Origin: Monosporascus cannonballus
Taxonomy: Eukaryota; Ascomycota; Sordariomycetes; Xylariales
Direction of reading: 5' to 3'
Length of the DNA stretch: 64,000 nt
Assembly (NCBI GenBank): GCA_004154925.1
Contig: QJNS01000029.1
Coordinates: 1 to 64,000 of the forward strand
Shown: piece after piece, positions 34,997 to 47,043 of the stretch
How the letters are laid out: each line of letters begins with the position of its first letter
Numbering within the stretch: position 1 is the first letter of the stretch
Made by a program: the position numbers and the translations under genes
The notes under the pieces: model-generated
Databases searched by the model: none
Told to the model about the DNA's origin: nothing
The model's input: the letters and a program-made list of their open reading frames with translations, nothing else

Positions 34997-35564
34997 GTGG
35001 GTTTCCGGGTCTCCTTATGTAGTGAGGGTTGTTAGTCTTCTCGTGCGGGGAAGGGACGATATACTGAGGAACTCTAATGCGCGAACTACGTTGTTCTCTC
35101 AAAGGGGGTAATGTTGCCTTTATACAAGGGAATCACTTCTAGTAGATGCTTGAGGGAATCCTTGTTTCCTAACAATTCCTTTGTCGTGTTCTGTTTGAAC
35201 TGTTGCACTGTTCCCCCCTTGTCATGAGCTGACACCACGAGGGTGCCCACGGAACGTAGTAATTCCACACTTGAATTTTCCAGCATTGATATCAGAGGTA
35301 AAAAGGATGTTCGCTTCATATTTTGGAGTTTTACAGGGCTCTTTCGCCTGGCGAAGAATAGAGCAATACATGCAAAGCTTGGTAAACTATGATAGGAGAG
35401 GGGGCTTCGCTTTATAACTGCATCACTAAGTACCACTCCGAAAGAAACAAAAATGGGAAAATCAATGGAGGTCTATTAGTTGTGAATCTGCCAGCATGTA
35501 AGGCTCATAACTAGTTATGCACGACCTGGAAAGCCTTTTAACTGACTATCTAACTAGTCTTCCC

Positions 35565-36275
35565 AAAATCGTAGTCCGGGATGTTCTCCTCGAAGTAGAC
35601 CTCCCTCACCCGGCTAAGGCCGACTTTCAGGGCATCGAACGGACGGGGCTCCCCGTTGCCGCTCGCGAAGAGCGCGAACATGTCGCAATCGAAGACGCTG
35701 AAGCCGCTCGGCGCCCGCGTCAGTCACCGCGACGAGAACTCGGCCATCCACGTAGGCTGCTGCTCGTCATCTACCACGGAGTCCCCGAGCCAGTAGGTCG
35801 GCGGCTTAGCGCGGATATGCAGCGTCAGGCCCTCGGGAACGATTGACGTCGTCTTGGTTTCGTTCTCACTCCGCAGCACCAGTGGCCACTACCGTATGGG
35901 GGCGGGTCCTGGGTACTTGGGAAGTGGCGCTCGGGGTTCGTGTAGAGACACAGACCCGTCGCGTTGGTGCAGCCGCACACCCCGGTGTCCCGGGGTGTGT
36001 GTGTGTGGTCGTTAACGTGCCGAGATGCCGACCGACGATCGGTGCTCGAGGCCGCAGCCCCCCCCCTCTCTGGGTGGGCAGCAGCGTGGCGGAGAAGGTC
36101 ATGTTGAGCGGATGTCTGCTTCCTGATCGGGCCCGCCGCCATGTCTCGGTCTCCGAGGTTGTACATCTTTGATGTCAAGACCACGCCGCCGCCCGGGCCG
36201 CCGCCGCTCATGATGAAGTTGTTGGCTGAAGAGACCATCTTGTAGTCAGTGGTGTACGGAGTCCGCAACTGACCT
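35565..36275 (-). pseudogene. relic of a GH43-type C-terminal domain
   Basis: On the reverse strand, fragments of one protein appear in successive frames. First LRTPYTTDYKMVSSANNFIM...MYNLGDRDMA and IRKQTS (about 36270-36110), then in a second frame NMTFSATLLPTQRGG, then VRLHQRDGSVSLH-like remnants. At about 35870-35570 comes SIVPEGLTLHIRAKPPTYWL, a stop at the end of AEFSSR, and SGFSVFDCDMFALFASGNGE with an FDALKV end. This order matches the concanavalin A-like beta-sandwich found at the C-terminus of fungal family-43 glycosidases (arabinofuranosidase/xylosidase type): the RKQT..TFSATL step, then the G(T)..ALFASGNG end. The catalytic five-bladed domain is missing, and stops and frameshifts disable what remains. 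A GC-rich island in AT-richer DNA. Confidence 0.6.
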
Positions 36276-38715
36276 TAGGAGCATAATCAGCACACTCGGA
36301 AATGAAAGCGCCATGTTTAGTAGCCTCGCAAGATCACAAATTCATGTTGAAGGTGAACGTCCACCCGGCAGTGATACCCGGAGGGGCGGTAGAAGAAAGG
36401 CGTTTTCAAGTATGGCAAGTTTGCTCCGACTAATTTATGGCGAGTTCTTACTCCATACGACACGGATGTGTTGGATATACTATAAAGGCCTTGGGAACAT
36501 GGCCTACGCACCTTGTCATCAAGGCAATGACTTCAATCTGCGAAGGAATGTGTCTCCCTGCACTTTAAGGGGCTAGAGGTTTAAATTGCACCAAGGTTGT
36601 GGGGGAGACCTTTTCCTGGAGGTGGAGGGGTTCGGCGGGGCCACTGTCAGGGGATTACTTATACTTACGAGGCCCCTACAAATGGATTGCGGGATCTGAT
36701 ATACGTTTATTACTTAGATTTGTACTTGGTTGCAATCCATATGTCAGCCTCCCGTGATGTTATGAAATTTCTATGTGGCCCTGGTTGTCATTGCACAAAC
36801 AAAATCATATATACCTACATAAGGTTGCAAGTGAAGTTGTGTTGAATTAGCTGAATTCGAATATACGGTCTCACTCGGAACTTGAAGCCTCAGGTATCAA
36901 CAAATAGTCAAAGTAAAGGCGCTAGTACTGTATTGCCAACCTCAGGCAGCAACAGCAAGCGAACCTTGCAATTATCTTTCACACAAATTGTCCCATCACC
37001 ATTTTCTTTTCTAAATCAAGTATTCCTCTGACCAGTGGATATGCGCGATTGATGCATACCCTTAACGACGCCGTGGATAATTAGTATATATTGGCCTTGT
37101 CTCATCTGCCCCTATTCTCATTGAGTTACCAATGCCCTTCAATAAACAAGTATTTGACCGAATTTGATTCTCTTAACCCAGTCCCAAATTTGCCTTCTGC
37201 TGCTTGTCAATAGGTATATAATGCTGCCCCATATTCCCTTTGGATGCTGGGGCTCTCAATGTCGCAGCATCGCAGATCACTAGAAAGTCCAATAGCGCTT
37301 ACGACTCAACGTTTGCCTCAATGAAATAGAACATGATGGCCTATCCGAACACACGGAGGACCTGCCTAGTGGACCAATACAGCTTTAGCCCAACCCATTC
37401 AAGACACGAAAATAATGGCTTTGGCACGGGGTTACCTTAACATATGAAGTCCAGGATACTGTTCGACTCTTTAGTGACCGGAAAACTTGATGATTTTGGG
37501 AGGCTCGAGGGACGAAAGTTGAAGATCACAGTCAGTATCTTGGGGCAGAAGCCTATCGCCTCTTTCTTCATCTTCAGAGATATAAGTTCTTGGAGTCGAG
37601 GGCTGCGTGCCCCATGAGAACCGGAAAGCACAAGAATCAAACCTTGAGATGGGTGCATCAACAGCACCAGCAGTTCAATGGCAAGTGTGAATAGGCGCAA
37701 TGACGTCATATTTCTAGAGCATTTTCCTGGATGTCTGTGAAGTGAATACAGCACCTTCACAGCTACTGCGCATAGCTGGACACGTGCCCCGTGAGCCAGA
37801 GAAACCTGCAAGCTTTCGAGGTGCTGATGTTCCGCTCGAATGGCCTTCACGGCGGGGATGCGACCGGGACGTTGTGGAGGGCGATGTCGAACCTTTCTCG
37901 CTTCACCTTGGACTGAGGAGTCCTTAGTTGGCCTTAAGCCCTTGCGACGACCGCGAGGTTATTATGCCAGTTTGGTGGTGGTCTTTGGATTTGTTGCCTC
38001 CTTTAGGCAACCCCTGTCTCGCTGGTGGTGGCCACAAGGCAGGACAAAAAGGGGCTTGGGAGAGGACAAGGTTTCGCTTTCCGCTGCATTCTCTGCCTGT
38101 CTTCGATCAACCTCGGAAGTGGCCTAAAGCATTGCCTGTGGTCAGACAAGAGGCTTCTGGATTACCCGTGTCTAACACTTGTTTGTTTCGACTCACACTC
38201 GAAAGCCCACGCTGGTGCACGACTCGGAACCCGACAATGACGGCGCGGACAAGAGTCTTGCGTGCTGGTAAAATCTCAAGGGGCTCCTTCAGTCTTGAGA
38301 ATATGCCTCTAGGGACAGAAAGACAGAAATGCCTGGATTGTTGCTGTTTATTCTTCCCTATTGGGCAGAAATTTCCCAAAAGCCTTCCCAGCTACCCTAT
38401 AAACTAGGTGATGTCCTAACCATCCTGCAGTCAGGAAATCTTTGAGGGTGTCATTTGGATCCCTGGGGCAACACCATGTACATACACTGTCTGCGCTTCT
38501 GAACTCGGGTTTTCTTCGACCTGACCACATGGACTCAGCATCGATACTCGACCGCTCTCAGAACCTTTCCATTCGCTACCCTCGCAGGTCTTCCACAACT
38601 CCCAGATCCAAATATAGGGCTACAGCTTCTATCTATTTGTACTCAGTATGTATGCCTGTTGGCGTAGATAACAACCAGACTTCTGACTGACTGCCTAAAG
38701 GAACAATAGCCTGCC
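36276..38715. other. intergenic, nothing recognised
   Basis: About 2.4 kb of moderately AT-rich DNA upstream of the C2H2 factor. Opens on both strands (37437-37850 reverse, 37840-38407 forward) have no recognisable motif or splice structure. A long 5' regulatory region is plausible for a transcription-factor gene. Confidence 0.45.
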
Positions 38716-40859
38716 ATGTCACACTTCCCGCAATATAACTGGCATTCGCACCAGTTTAATGGGTTGATGTTTCCCCAACCTGAGCAGGCAGCAGAACATC
38801 AGCCACAGGAAGATTTTGATCAGTCAATAGACCCTTGGCTCCTCAACCAAGATGGCTACGGAATGCCATTGGGTACTATGGAGGTCACAGCTGTGTCACC
38901 CTTCCAACAGCAAGACGCCTTCAATCCTCAGCCAATGGTTCCTCAGCCCGCTCCTGAGTCGATGATGCTTCTACCCACTCCTGAATCGATGGTTCCTCCG
39001 CCCACTCCTCAATCGATGATCACTTCGCCCAGTCCACTACGTAGCGACATTAAATATGACTATGGAGTGCGCCACTATGGACTGGGCAACCAAGGATCAG
39101 GTGAGTCAACGCTGCGCGATAGGCCCCCAATCATCATCACACATCACGTGGGCGAACCATTACTCACTCGGGCATTACTCTCGAGATTGCGGCTAATATA
39201 AGTTAATAGTGCCCCAACCGGTACCGCAGGAACAAGCAGTCGACATCGACGACCCCCTTTGGACCTATGCTGTTGAAGTCTGGCCTCCTTGTGATTTTAG
39301 CAGAGGTAAGTTGTTCTACACCTTTGATATTTTCCTTCTCATGAACACCCATTTTCGCATGAAATATATTACATTGTCGTGGTGAAGCTTGTGTTAGGGC
39401 ATGTTGGTGTGACTCTTCACTTCACGTTGACTTGGCAGATACCTGCACCACGTTTGTCTGCCTAATCTAAAAATAGACATGAGCCCGGGATGAGCCGCAT
39501 GTGAGATGTGGAGACCCACATACATTGCAACCTCATTTTTCAGGCCGCTAACTGTCTCTGCCTTCGCAATCTACAGCCGAGAATCAAGTGCTCCAGAATA
39601 TTGTCGCAATCCAGGAAGCCTTCACTAAGAAAGGTATCGATTACGGTTTCTGTCTGGCCAACCCTCTCGGTGACCGGCACGACCTCTGTCGGCGCTATAC
39701 GCTCCCTCGCCGACACCGAGACAACGAGCGGGTTCGGCTCGACTTCCTCCAGGTGTTCAATGCGAACCGGCCCTATAACCTGTCGCTTCCAGCTTACCGA
39801 TTCAAGATGAGTGTTGTCAGCAGCTACGAGCCTAAGGACTTCCATCTTAACTCCGATGCCTACCCAAATATCACCACTGATGAGGGCCATCACCCCAGCG
39901 ATGCCGTGTCTGCTCAAGCTCAAGTAGCTCGATTTTCACCGTCTGCACTTGATCAGATTGCTGCTGAGGTGGCCGATTATAGCCCGGCACATGATGCTAC
40001 CCTGCTCCCTCCGTCGCCAGGGGCGCAAAGCTTCTTTGGGCCCCTCACTCCGCCTGAGGCATTGGCGTCCCCTGCGGCCGTCCCCTCGCATGGTCTCAGG
40101 TTTGAATCAGAGACTTCCCCTACTCCCCGTAGTAAGCCTATACCCAAACCCGACCGCGAAGTATCCAAGACAGACGACGGAAAATTTTACAAATGCACAT
40201 GGCCCAACTGCAGCGAGGATGTCAAGATCTTTAATAGGAAGTGCGAGTGGAGGTGAGTAATCATAACCTCCCCGAGCTTTCACCGCGTCGAGGAGCTAAT
40301 TTTTTTTAACAGCAAGCACATGGACAAACACGACCGGCCGTACCGATGCGAAGTCGAGGGGTGCGAGAAGCTGCCAGGATTTACGTATTCCGGCGGTCTC
40401 TTACGCCACCAGCGCGAGGTCCACGGGCAACATGGCGGTCCCAAGAACCCCCTGAACTGTCCGCATGTCAACTGCAAGCGCCACACTGGAAAAGGATTCT
40501 CACGACTGGAGAACCTCAATGAGCACCTACGAAGGGTCCATACCAGCGGCGGTGGACAATCTCTAGCGGGCGGGGAGGAAATCGATGACAGCGGGAGCGT
40601 GGCTGCTACCGAGAGGGTTGGCGAGAAGCGGAAGGCTGATGATGACCTTCGTGAGGAGGTCAAGAGACTCCGCAACGAGAACTCGGACTTGCGGCAACAA
40701 GTGGAGGCTCATAAGCGCCAGCAGATCGCAATGATGCAGCGAATAGCCCACATGCAAAATATGATCGAGGCTAAGGAGAACACCAGCCATCCCAGCGGCA
40801 ACGACTTACCGGGAGCGTCATTGTTCAACGACCAGTCTCATGGCCTGCCTCCTTATTGA
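38716..40859 (+). CDS. C2H2 zinc-finger transcription factor
   Basis: Four exons: 38716-39100, 39210-39305, 39577-40252 and 40313-40859 (introns 109, 271 and 60 bp), giving 567 residues. The N-terminus is Gln/Pro-rich and contains a tandem (P)PTPESM-type repeat near residues 80-105 (APESMMLLPTPESMVPPPTP). A central region carries ENQVLQNIVAIQEAFTKKGI. Three zinc fingers follow at about 375-475: FYKCTWPNCSEDVKIFNRK...SKHMDKH, YRCEVEGCEKLPGFTYSGGL...HQREVH and LNCPHVNCKRHTGKGFSRLE...HLRRVH. The C-terminal third has a predicted coiled coil (REEVKRLRNENSDLRQQVEA), so dimerisation is likely. It should bind DNA in the nucleus; target genes cannot be inferred. The third intron splits the first finger (EW-S-KHMDKH), which supports the boundary. 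Confidence 0.88.
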
Positions 40860-42487
40860 TCTGCCTTTTGCAGAGCCGCTGCATGTGGCTTCTGCTACTC
40901 TCCTACTCTAAGCCCTTTCTCGAGTCATTACCCACATTTTATTCTTCTTTCCTACACATGTGTTTTTTCTGCCCCCTACCAGGGATGAAGAGCGCATAGA
41001 AATTTTGGCGCACGATACCCCTACTTTTGTATCACACCCCACTTGTATTTTTCTGGGATGATCGCATGGCCCAGCAGGCGTTTGTGGTCCGGTTTGATGA
41101 AGGTTGGCCAATGTCGAGCCGTCTGGTACGTATGGACTTTGGCGTTCTTGGTTTACAGAATGCGACGATATGGGATGCTTTTTTTTTTTTTAAATTGGTT
41201 GGCAGTCATCTTGTGTCGGTTTTAGACGTTATGATACCCCCTCGAGTTACCCTCCACTTTCAGAAGACGATCGAGATGGCACTTTGTTACGGGCGCCCCG
41301 ATGGGTCGCCCGGCTGTATACATGTATGTATGTGCCTAACACGAGCTATAGACGGCGATGTCTTCGTGTCCTTTGGAGAATTTATGTACACTTCTCCCAT
41401 GTCAAGCACCGCAGGTAATGGTTTATGTGATATATGTCTTTCTTAGCTCCGCCCCCGTAGAAGTATGTTACCGAGATAACGGTATGTTCCATACGTCTCC
41501 CGAAACTCTGTCCGGACAGGTAGTCGGCTGTGCTTATCTCCGGTTGGCGGAGTTTTGTTATTCATTCTATTTTCACTTGGTTCTCGCCTTGGAGTCATAC
41601 CCATCGTGGAGAAACCCTTCCTTCATCCGTACCCCGAGACGTCACTCCCTTCACCACAGACTCGGGATCGCCGTCAATCGATCGCCCAGATAAATATAGA
41701 AAGAACCTTATTAGCTTCGTCGGATTTTGCGGTCGCACCCAATAGCAATACCAAGCCGTGCCTTACAGAGGGCCGTTTTCTAGCTTCTTAAGTAGGCAGG
41801 CGCTTACTGCTCGATGTCGAGGTTCAGTGCCACATACGCATACACGCACATCCGGACCTCCCAACGTCGATTCCGGCCGTGTGTGGTTGAGCCGGGCCGG
41901 CCAGTGTATTATGACGTAGCCGATTCTCTTGCCGAGGATGCGGTTGCGTCTCGTACCTGACGCTTATATGATGGTTCTTAGTTATATGTATGTACGTAGG
42001 TGCTAACAAGAGCCCGGGTCGTGGATTTCGGAATTCTATAAGATACATGAAAACCGGGATGCTGCGACTATACTGCTTAGGAATTGACCAACTTTCTTGC
42101 GATGGGAACTGGTCGTTTCCGTAGGCGCGCATAGAAACAAGGGGACCGCTGCTGGGTAAGGAGAAAACTGGTGTGCCAACTAGCGACTCGGAGCGACGTG
42201 TGTATGAAGGATGCAGCAGCTTGTTACGTTGGGCAAATGGCTCGTTAGGCACGAGACAACTCTGCTGGTGCACTCCTGTCCAATTAGGCAAGGGAAGCTC
42301 GTTCATGATATATATTCACAGATAATTCTCTGCTCGCCAGACTCTTCGCTAGCCGCCCTCATCCTGATCCATCGCAAACTTCACTGGGTATCCTATGAAA
42401 CAATACATGCATCCTCCGTCTATTTTCGCATATATACACGCCTGTAAGGAGACTCGACTGTCGTCCGCGCTGAAGCACCAAGTGTTT
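40860..42487. other. intergenic, nothing recognised
   Basis: 1.6 kb between two convergent genes. Short overlapping opens, one poly-T run at about 41180, no domain. It presumably contains the 3' ends of both transcripts. Confidence 0.5.
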
Positions 42488-43336
42488 TCAACCCGACAGC
42501 AACGCTCCCTTCGCGTTTTTGACATACAGCGTCAGAGGCAACAGATCCGCGAGCGTCATCTCGCGCGCCGCTGGCCTCCAGCCCTGCGCCACGGGCAGCT
42601 CCTCCTTCGTCAGCCACGCGGCGACGCGGTCCTTGGGCGCCCGCAAGTCTCCGTAGGCGGCGGCCAGGTCCACCACGCCCGCGCCCTCGGAGATCGGGCC
42701 GTCGCTCATGGCCAGCAGGAGGAGGCCGACCTCGCCGGCCGCCTGGGTCTCGACGAGGGCCGACAGCGGCGGCCGGCCCGACAGCTCCTCGACGCGGACG
42801 CGGGACCGCGCCATCGACGCCACGTCCAGGTAGTCGGTGTCGCTATCGGCGAGCAGGGCCTCCAGCCGCCCCGGGTCGAGGCGCAGGCTGTCGCCCGAGG
42901 AGTGGTCGTTGCGCGTCAGCGACGCCTGGTGCTCCGTCACCTCGGGCGTGTTGAGGTCCACCAGGTCGATGCGGTCCGCGCCGAGGAGCTGGAAGGCCTG
43001 GGCGGCAAGGCCCGCGCCGAAGCTGACGTGGAGGTTCAGCCCCTCGTGGAGGGCTGCCCCGAAGTCCTGGATCGTCAGATTCCGGCCGTCGTGGGGGCTT
43101 TCGTGCGGCGGGCTTCTGTTAGTTTTCTTCCTAGCCACATAAAATTGGGCGGGGGAAGTCATGGTCTGTCCTTACAGGTAACCGTGGTTTGCCAGCGTGT
43201 TCAGCATTGGGCAGGGGCCGCGCGAGTCAGATAGACCGGGCGCGACCCATGGCTTCACGGAAAAGGGGGTGGCGGCAGGCCCCTGAGGCAATGCGGCTAC
43301 TGTCGCGATGAGCGACAGGACGGTAAAAGCACGCAT
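42488..43336 (-). CDS. heme-thiolate peroxidase (chloroperoxidase family)
   Basis: Two exons on the reverse strand: 43336-43176 and either 43115-42488 (CAG acceptor, 262 residues) or 43097-42488 (AAG acceptor, 256 residues). The second restores the family reading NTLANHGYL-PHDGRNLT exactly; the first adds six residues. Residues 1-15 (MRAFTVLSLIATVAALP) are a signal peptide. GPCPMLN is the PCP motif with the cysteine that ligates heme iron. TEHQASLTRND is the acid-base region, EHD in classical chloroperoxidase, so the Asp is Gln here. The family uses H2O2 to halogenate, epoxidise or hydroxylate organic substrates outside the cell. No close partner gene is intact; the neighbours at 45.3-47 kb are relics. 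An ATG 18 bases further upstream (43354) is also possible. Confidence 0.85.
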
Positions 43337-45319
43337 TTTTGGCGAATTTCTCAAATGAGCGACCGGGGAGGGAGATATCAGCGATTATTGCGTGAGCAAG
43401 CAAGAAATGAAAATGCACCTATTACCAAAAAAGATCGAAAGTAATAATGGAAATCGGAAAGCTCTTATAGGCAGCTCAGCCAAGCATAACTTCGGTTAGA
43501 CCCGTGCTGGAGGCAACTCCTTAGTCTACGATCGCCACCCTTAACAAGGGGTCCTGCCAATTTAGCAATTGCCGGCATTAGTGGTGGCCGGGAGATATTG
43601 CATCGCATTGGGCCCTAGGGGGGGCCGTTTCTACCTCGGTAAGCATGAGTGAGGCCCCTTCCAGAGCGCAAGCACGTCAGGCGAACCAAACGGGATTGGC
43701 GTTTCTACCTTATTATATATATTACACTCTGGTGCAACAGTATCACCGCGACGTGTTGGGACTGCCGAGAGATTGCGCTGCTCAACATGTCCCATGGTAG
43801 CATCTGATTGATCCTGAAAATAGACATGACAACCTCTTACGTCAGTTAGCCTATACGAATAGTTAAATCACACGAGGGCTTTACATATAAAGGGCCCATA
43901 AAATGAACCCACTACTCCACCAAATTAAACCAAGACTCAAAGGGGGTTATTCGATGTGTTGACGGTTCGACCCTATAAAAAATAAGGATGGGCTATTAAC
44001 TCAGTAAGTACTGACTAAGCTACGTATCGTTCATAATGTATATATTACGCCCTCATAATATACTTATAAAATGCTTTTTCCGCTGTCCATGGCAATAATT
44101 CTCGGAAATATTCGAGAATTGCGACAAGTAATACATAAAACTAATCACTACCCATCGGAAATTCGACGACCTTGCTGCCAACGTCTTACCGAATAACGCG
44201 CCACAAAGTGCGCCCCATACAAAATTTGCGGATCCTTTGGTTGACCCACCAAAAATGTGTGGGGTAAATCCTCGTATTTTCCAATGTCACAACACGAAGA
44301 GCTCTTAGTAACGTGGACACCTCCTTGTTTAAGATCGTAGGGCGGCACTATGTAAATTAGTAAGATATTAGATGTCGCCAATTATAAGTCGTCTATTTCT
44401 CATACTTTGAAGCTCGGGTTTAGAGAGGCTTACCGACAAATATACGCTAGACTGTTCCCCCTGAAAGATGTGGCTGTTACGCCAATGTCTAAATTTTCGC
44501 TTGCCCGTCGTCAATAGTTCACTCAGATAGGTATTTTTATACTCTACCGCTTGTCTTCTTCAACAAGCAGGCGTTGCCCCGACGAGTAACTTGTTTTCAA
44601 GATACCATAGCCAAGTCTCTGCCGAGATGCAGTTCCCAACGCGGTAGAGCCGCTACCCTGCTAGCTCTTGCGCTGTCCATAATGGGTGTGCTATAAGGTG
44701 TGTATAAGTGCTGTGATAAGAAGTTAGTTGAACTCTTGTCAACGCCTCGTAAACTCGTATTTGGGAAATCGGGTCATTACACTCCCCCTCTCACGACAAC
44801 CTGGGGGCTAAGTTCAGCGAAGTACAGAAGGGCTGTCATCAGAGTTAACGGGGACTTTATCTCCCTCGTTTTATATGCTTAACCGTGTCTTATACAATAA
44901 ACATCGGAACCAATAATTCCCAACATGTAATGGCACGGTTTTCTTTCTACCCACTCAGCCTTCTGAGCGTGTTCAGCTCCATCAACCAGGCGCTTGGGAC
45001 GCCAAGCCCGACGAAGACCTCGGCCGTAAATCGAATAAAGGCCATCAGTGTGCACCGCGATCGCATAGGAAGCAGATCTAAGTCAGCTCGCGACGGAGGG
45101 CGGCCACAGTGTAAGCACCGGATCGGTGCGCGCTTGTCTGAACCGAGCCCTCATTATTCGCCATTCGTTACGGTTGTTCACGTGCGACATGGCCTCGTCG
45201 CAGAGAAATGAGTCAGCACAGCATGTTTCGAATAACCATAGCACGTGACAAAAGCAAAGACGCCTTCGCTGAGCATAACTACCGCGCCCGCTCGGCGGTG
45301 AGTGGGCCTAGATAACTTC
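43337..45319. other. intergenic, AT-rich, nothing recognised
   Basis: Two kilobases with no supported gene. A small hairpin (AATTCTCG, 8-base loop, CGAGAATT) lies near 44098-44121. A GGTTCGACCC string at about 43966 looks like a tRNA B-box but has no matching stems or A-box. Confidence 0.5.
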
Positions 45320-45643
45320 TTAAGTAGAAGACAGCAGCTTATACGGCGGAGAGAGGGGAGCTGGCGAAGGAAGGGGTCTCCCGTTGGTGGCCCCATAATT
45401 AGGTGCAGAGAGCCTCGAGTAGGTTACCATGGCCATCAGGAAGGGGCGGGATTCCGGATACGGTAGGTTGACGCCTATGTCCTCGTCTGGCACGACCCAC
45501 GGCAGTCCGGTAGCGAAAGCCCACCGACGATCCAGCGTGTAAGCGGTCCAGAAGCTATGGATAGCGTTGTCGCGGGCTTCCCGGTTCTCGATGCGCGAAA
45601 TCGCATCTCCGTTGGTGAGTAGCCCGTCGTCCCCCGTCTAAGA
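45320..45643 (-). pseudogene. Zn2Cys6 transcription factor relic (middle domain)
   Basis: A reverse frame bounded by stops (TAG just upstream near 45641, TAA at 45320-45322) reads AISRIENREARDNAIHSFWT, AYTLDRRWAFATGLPWVVPD, EDIGVNLPYPESRPFLMAMV and TYSRLSAPNYGATNG. The order R..FW..Y.LDR..AF.TGLP..(I/V)PDEDI.VNLP is the hallmark of the fungal-specific transcription-factor domain found in Zn2Cys6 regulators. There is no zinc cluster, no start codon and no continuation on either side, so it is a truncated fragment. It abuts the dead membrane-protein gene on the opposite strand. Confidence 0.7.
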
Positions 45644-45766
45644 GTCCGAGTCCGACTCCAAGACAATAGGAGCCGGGTATGTGGCCGGGGACTAGATCTA
45701 TCGATGAACGTCTCTTTGCGACTCAAGTTCTAGAAACGGCAACATAGCAGGACCGAGCAGCTCGAA

Positions 45767-47043
45767 ATGGCAACAAACGGAGATGCTTTCCCGGCGGCAA
45801 CCCGCCGCCCTCGGCTCATCGCTTCGAGGGTCTCCAATTGGCTCATGAGACTGGAGCCAACGTCCGAGGGCGCTCTCGCCGCGTATTCCGCGGAGGTCGA
45901 CGCGCGGGTCCTCCCCGGCGGGACGCCCCTGGAGACGAGGCACACGTGGATCTGGGCCGTCGACTGGATGCTGACGTTCATGGTGGCGGCCTTCCTCCCA
46001 GGCACCGCGGGCCCCGACGGCGGCATGAGGCTCCGGCAAAGCTATCTGCTCCTCCAGCTTGGCAGCATGGTCGGCCTCCTGGCCATCAAGGCCTCGCGCG
46101 TCAAGAACCGGCGGAGGGCCCTGAGCTTATGAGTATTTTATTTCTCTTTCGCCGCCGATAGATATTTTCGGGGCGCTGCGTACGTCATTCGCGGCCGGCG
46201 GGGGCTTTCCGCGGGAAGCTAATGAATGGCACTTATTAATCCCGGTCTGGAACATGGGCCGATCGAATAGGGCTAGCAACCAGACCTTCGCGCTCTTCTA
46301 CCGGCTCCTCGGCGGCGTCGTCATCTGTCCGCTTCGGTTCGTCGCATATATCCTCGCCTCAGCGAGGAAGACGTACTTCCTTGAGGACGGGAATGTCCCC
46401 TTGTCTCGCGCGAAGGTGCTGGTGCCAGCAATGGTTCTAGGCTACATCATCCCGACCCTCGCGATGTGCGTCCCGTACACCGACATCGCGACCACGCAGT
46501 ACGTGACCGCGTTCTGGCAGTTCGTGCCGATGGTAGTCGACCTCCATGTCCCTGTTCTCGGCTCTACTCCCCCGCCTCTCCTTCAGCCAGTCCCCACACG
46601 CCCGCGCCGGGTTCGGAATCGGGAGACATGAAGCGCCTCAGACGCCTGTGCCGGGTCCTCTTCGTGACGGTGGCGCTCGACCACATCGCCACCACTGGCG
46701 CGATGCTGACGTCCACGGCCCCGCAGCTCGGCCTCTGCCACGTGTTCCTGCCGAGCCGGGAGCGCCGGATATTCGGCTCCGGTCAGGCGATGCACTGGGT
46801 CTTCCGGTGGGACCTGTATGGTATCTTCGGTTCGGCCCTCGTCTAATGCCTCTACGAGGTCTGTGACCTGCCGCGCCTGTTCGGCGCGCGAGACGGCGTG
46901 GGGTCGATGCCGGCCCTGGCGCTCGTGTGCGCGGGCTCCGTCGCTCGGGCCCAGGGTCCGCCCTAGCTGCCATGCTGTATTTGGAGGGATGAGAAGCTGG
47001 CGTTGCTGGACAGTCGATTGAGGGGTCAGGCGAAAGCCGCCTA
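45767..47043 (+). pseudogene. decayed multipass membrane protein gene
   Basis: One protein can be followed through all three forward frames. Segment 1 (45767-46132): ALAAYSAEVDARVLPGGTPL, TWIWAVDWMLTFMVAAFLPG and SYLLLQLGSMVGLLAIKASR, then TGA. Segment 2 (46254 on): FALFYRLLGGVVICPLRFVA, AKVLVPAMVLGYIIPTLAMC and QYVTAFWQFVPMVVDL. Segment 3 (about 46630-46846, another frame): VLFVTVALDHIATTGAMLTS and MHWVFRWDLYGIFGSALV, then TAA. Segment 4 continues CLYEVCDLPRLFGARDGVGS, shifts frame, and ends RDEKLALLDSRLRGQAKAA at 47043. Six or more membrane helices remain. At least two stops and two or three frameshifts disable it. I do not assign an activity. Confidence 0.72.

Noticed and set aside
37437..38407. 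137-codon reverse and 159-codon forward opens upstream of the C2H2 factor
   Set aside because: No domain, signal or intron support, and AT-richer than true genes nearby.
42395..43234. 279-codon forward frame over the peroxidase gene
   Set aside because: Mirror frame of the real reverse-strand gene, very Arg/Gln-rich, with no motif.
43900..43985. tRNA candidate based on a GGTTCGACCC string
   Set aside because: No A-box at the right distance and no acceptor or anticodon stems can be folded.
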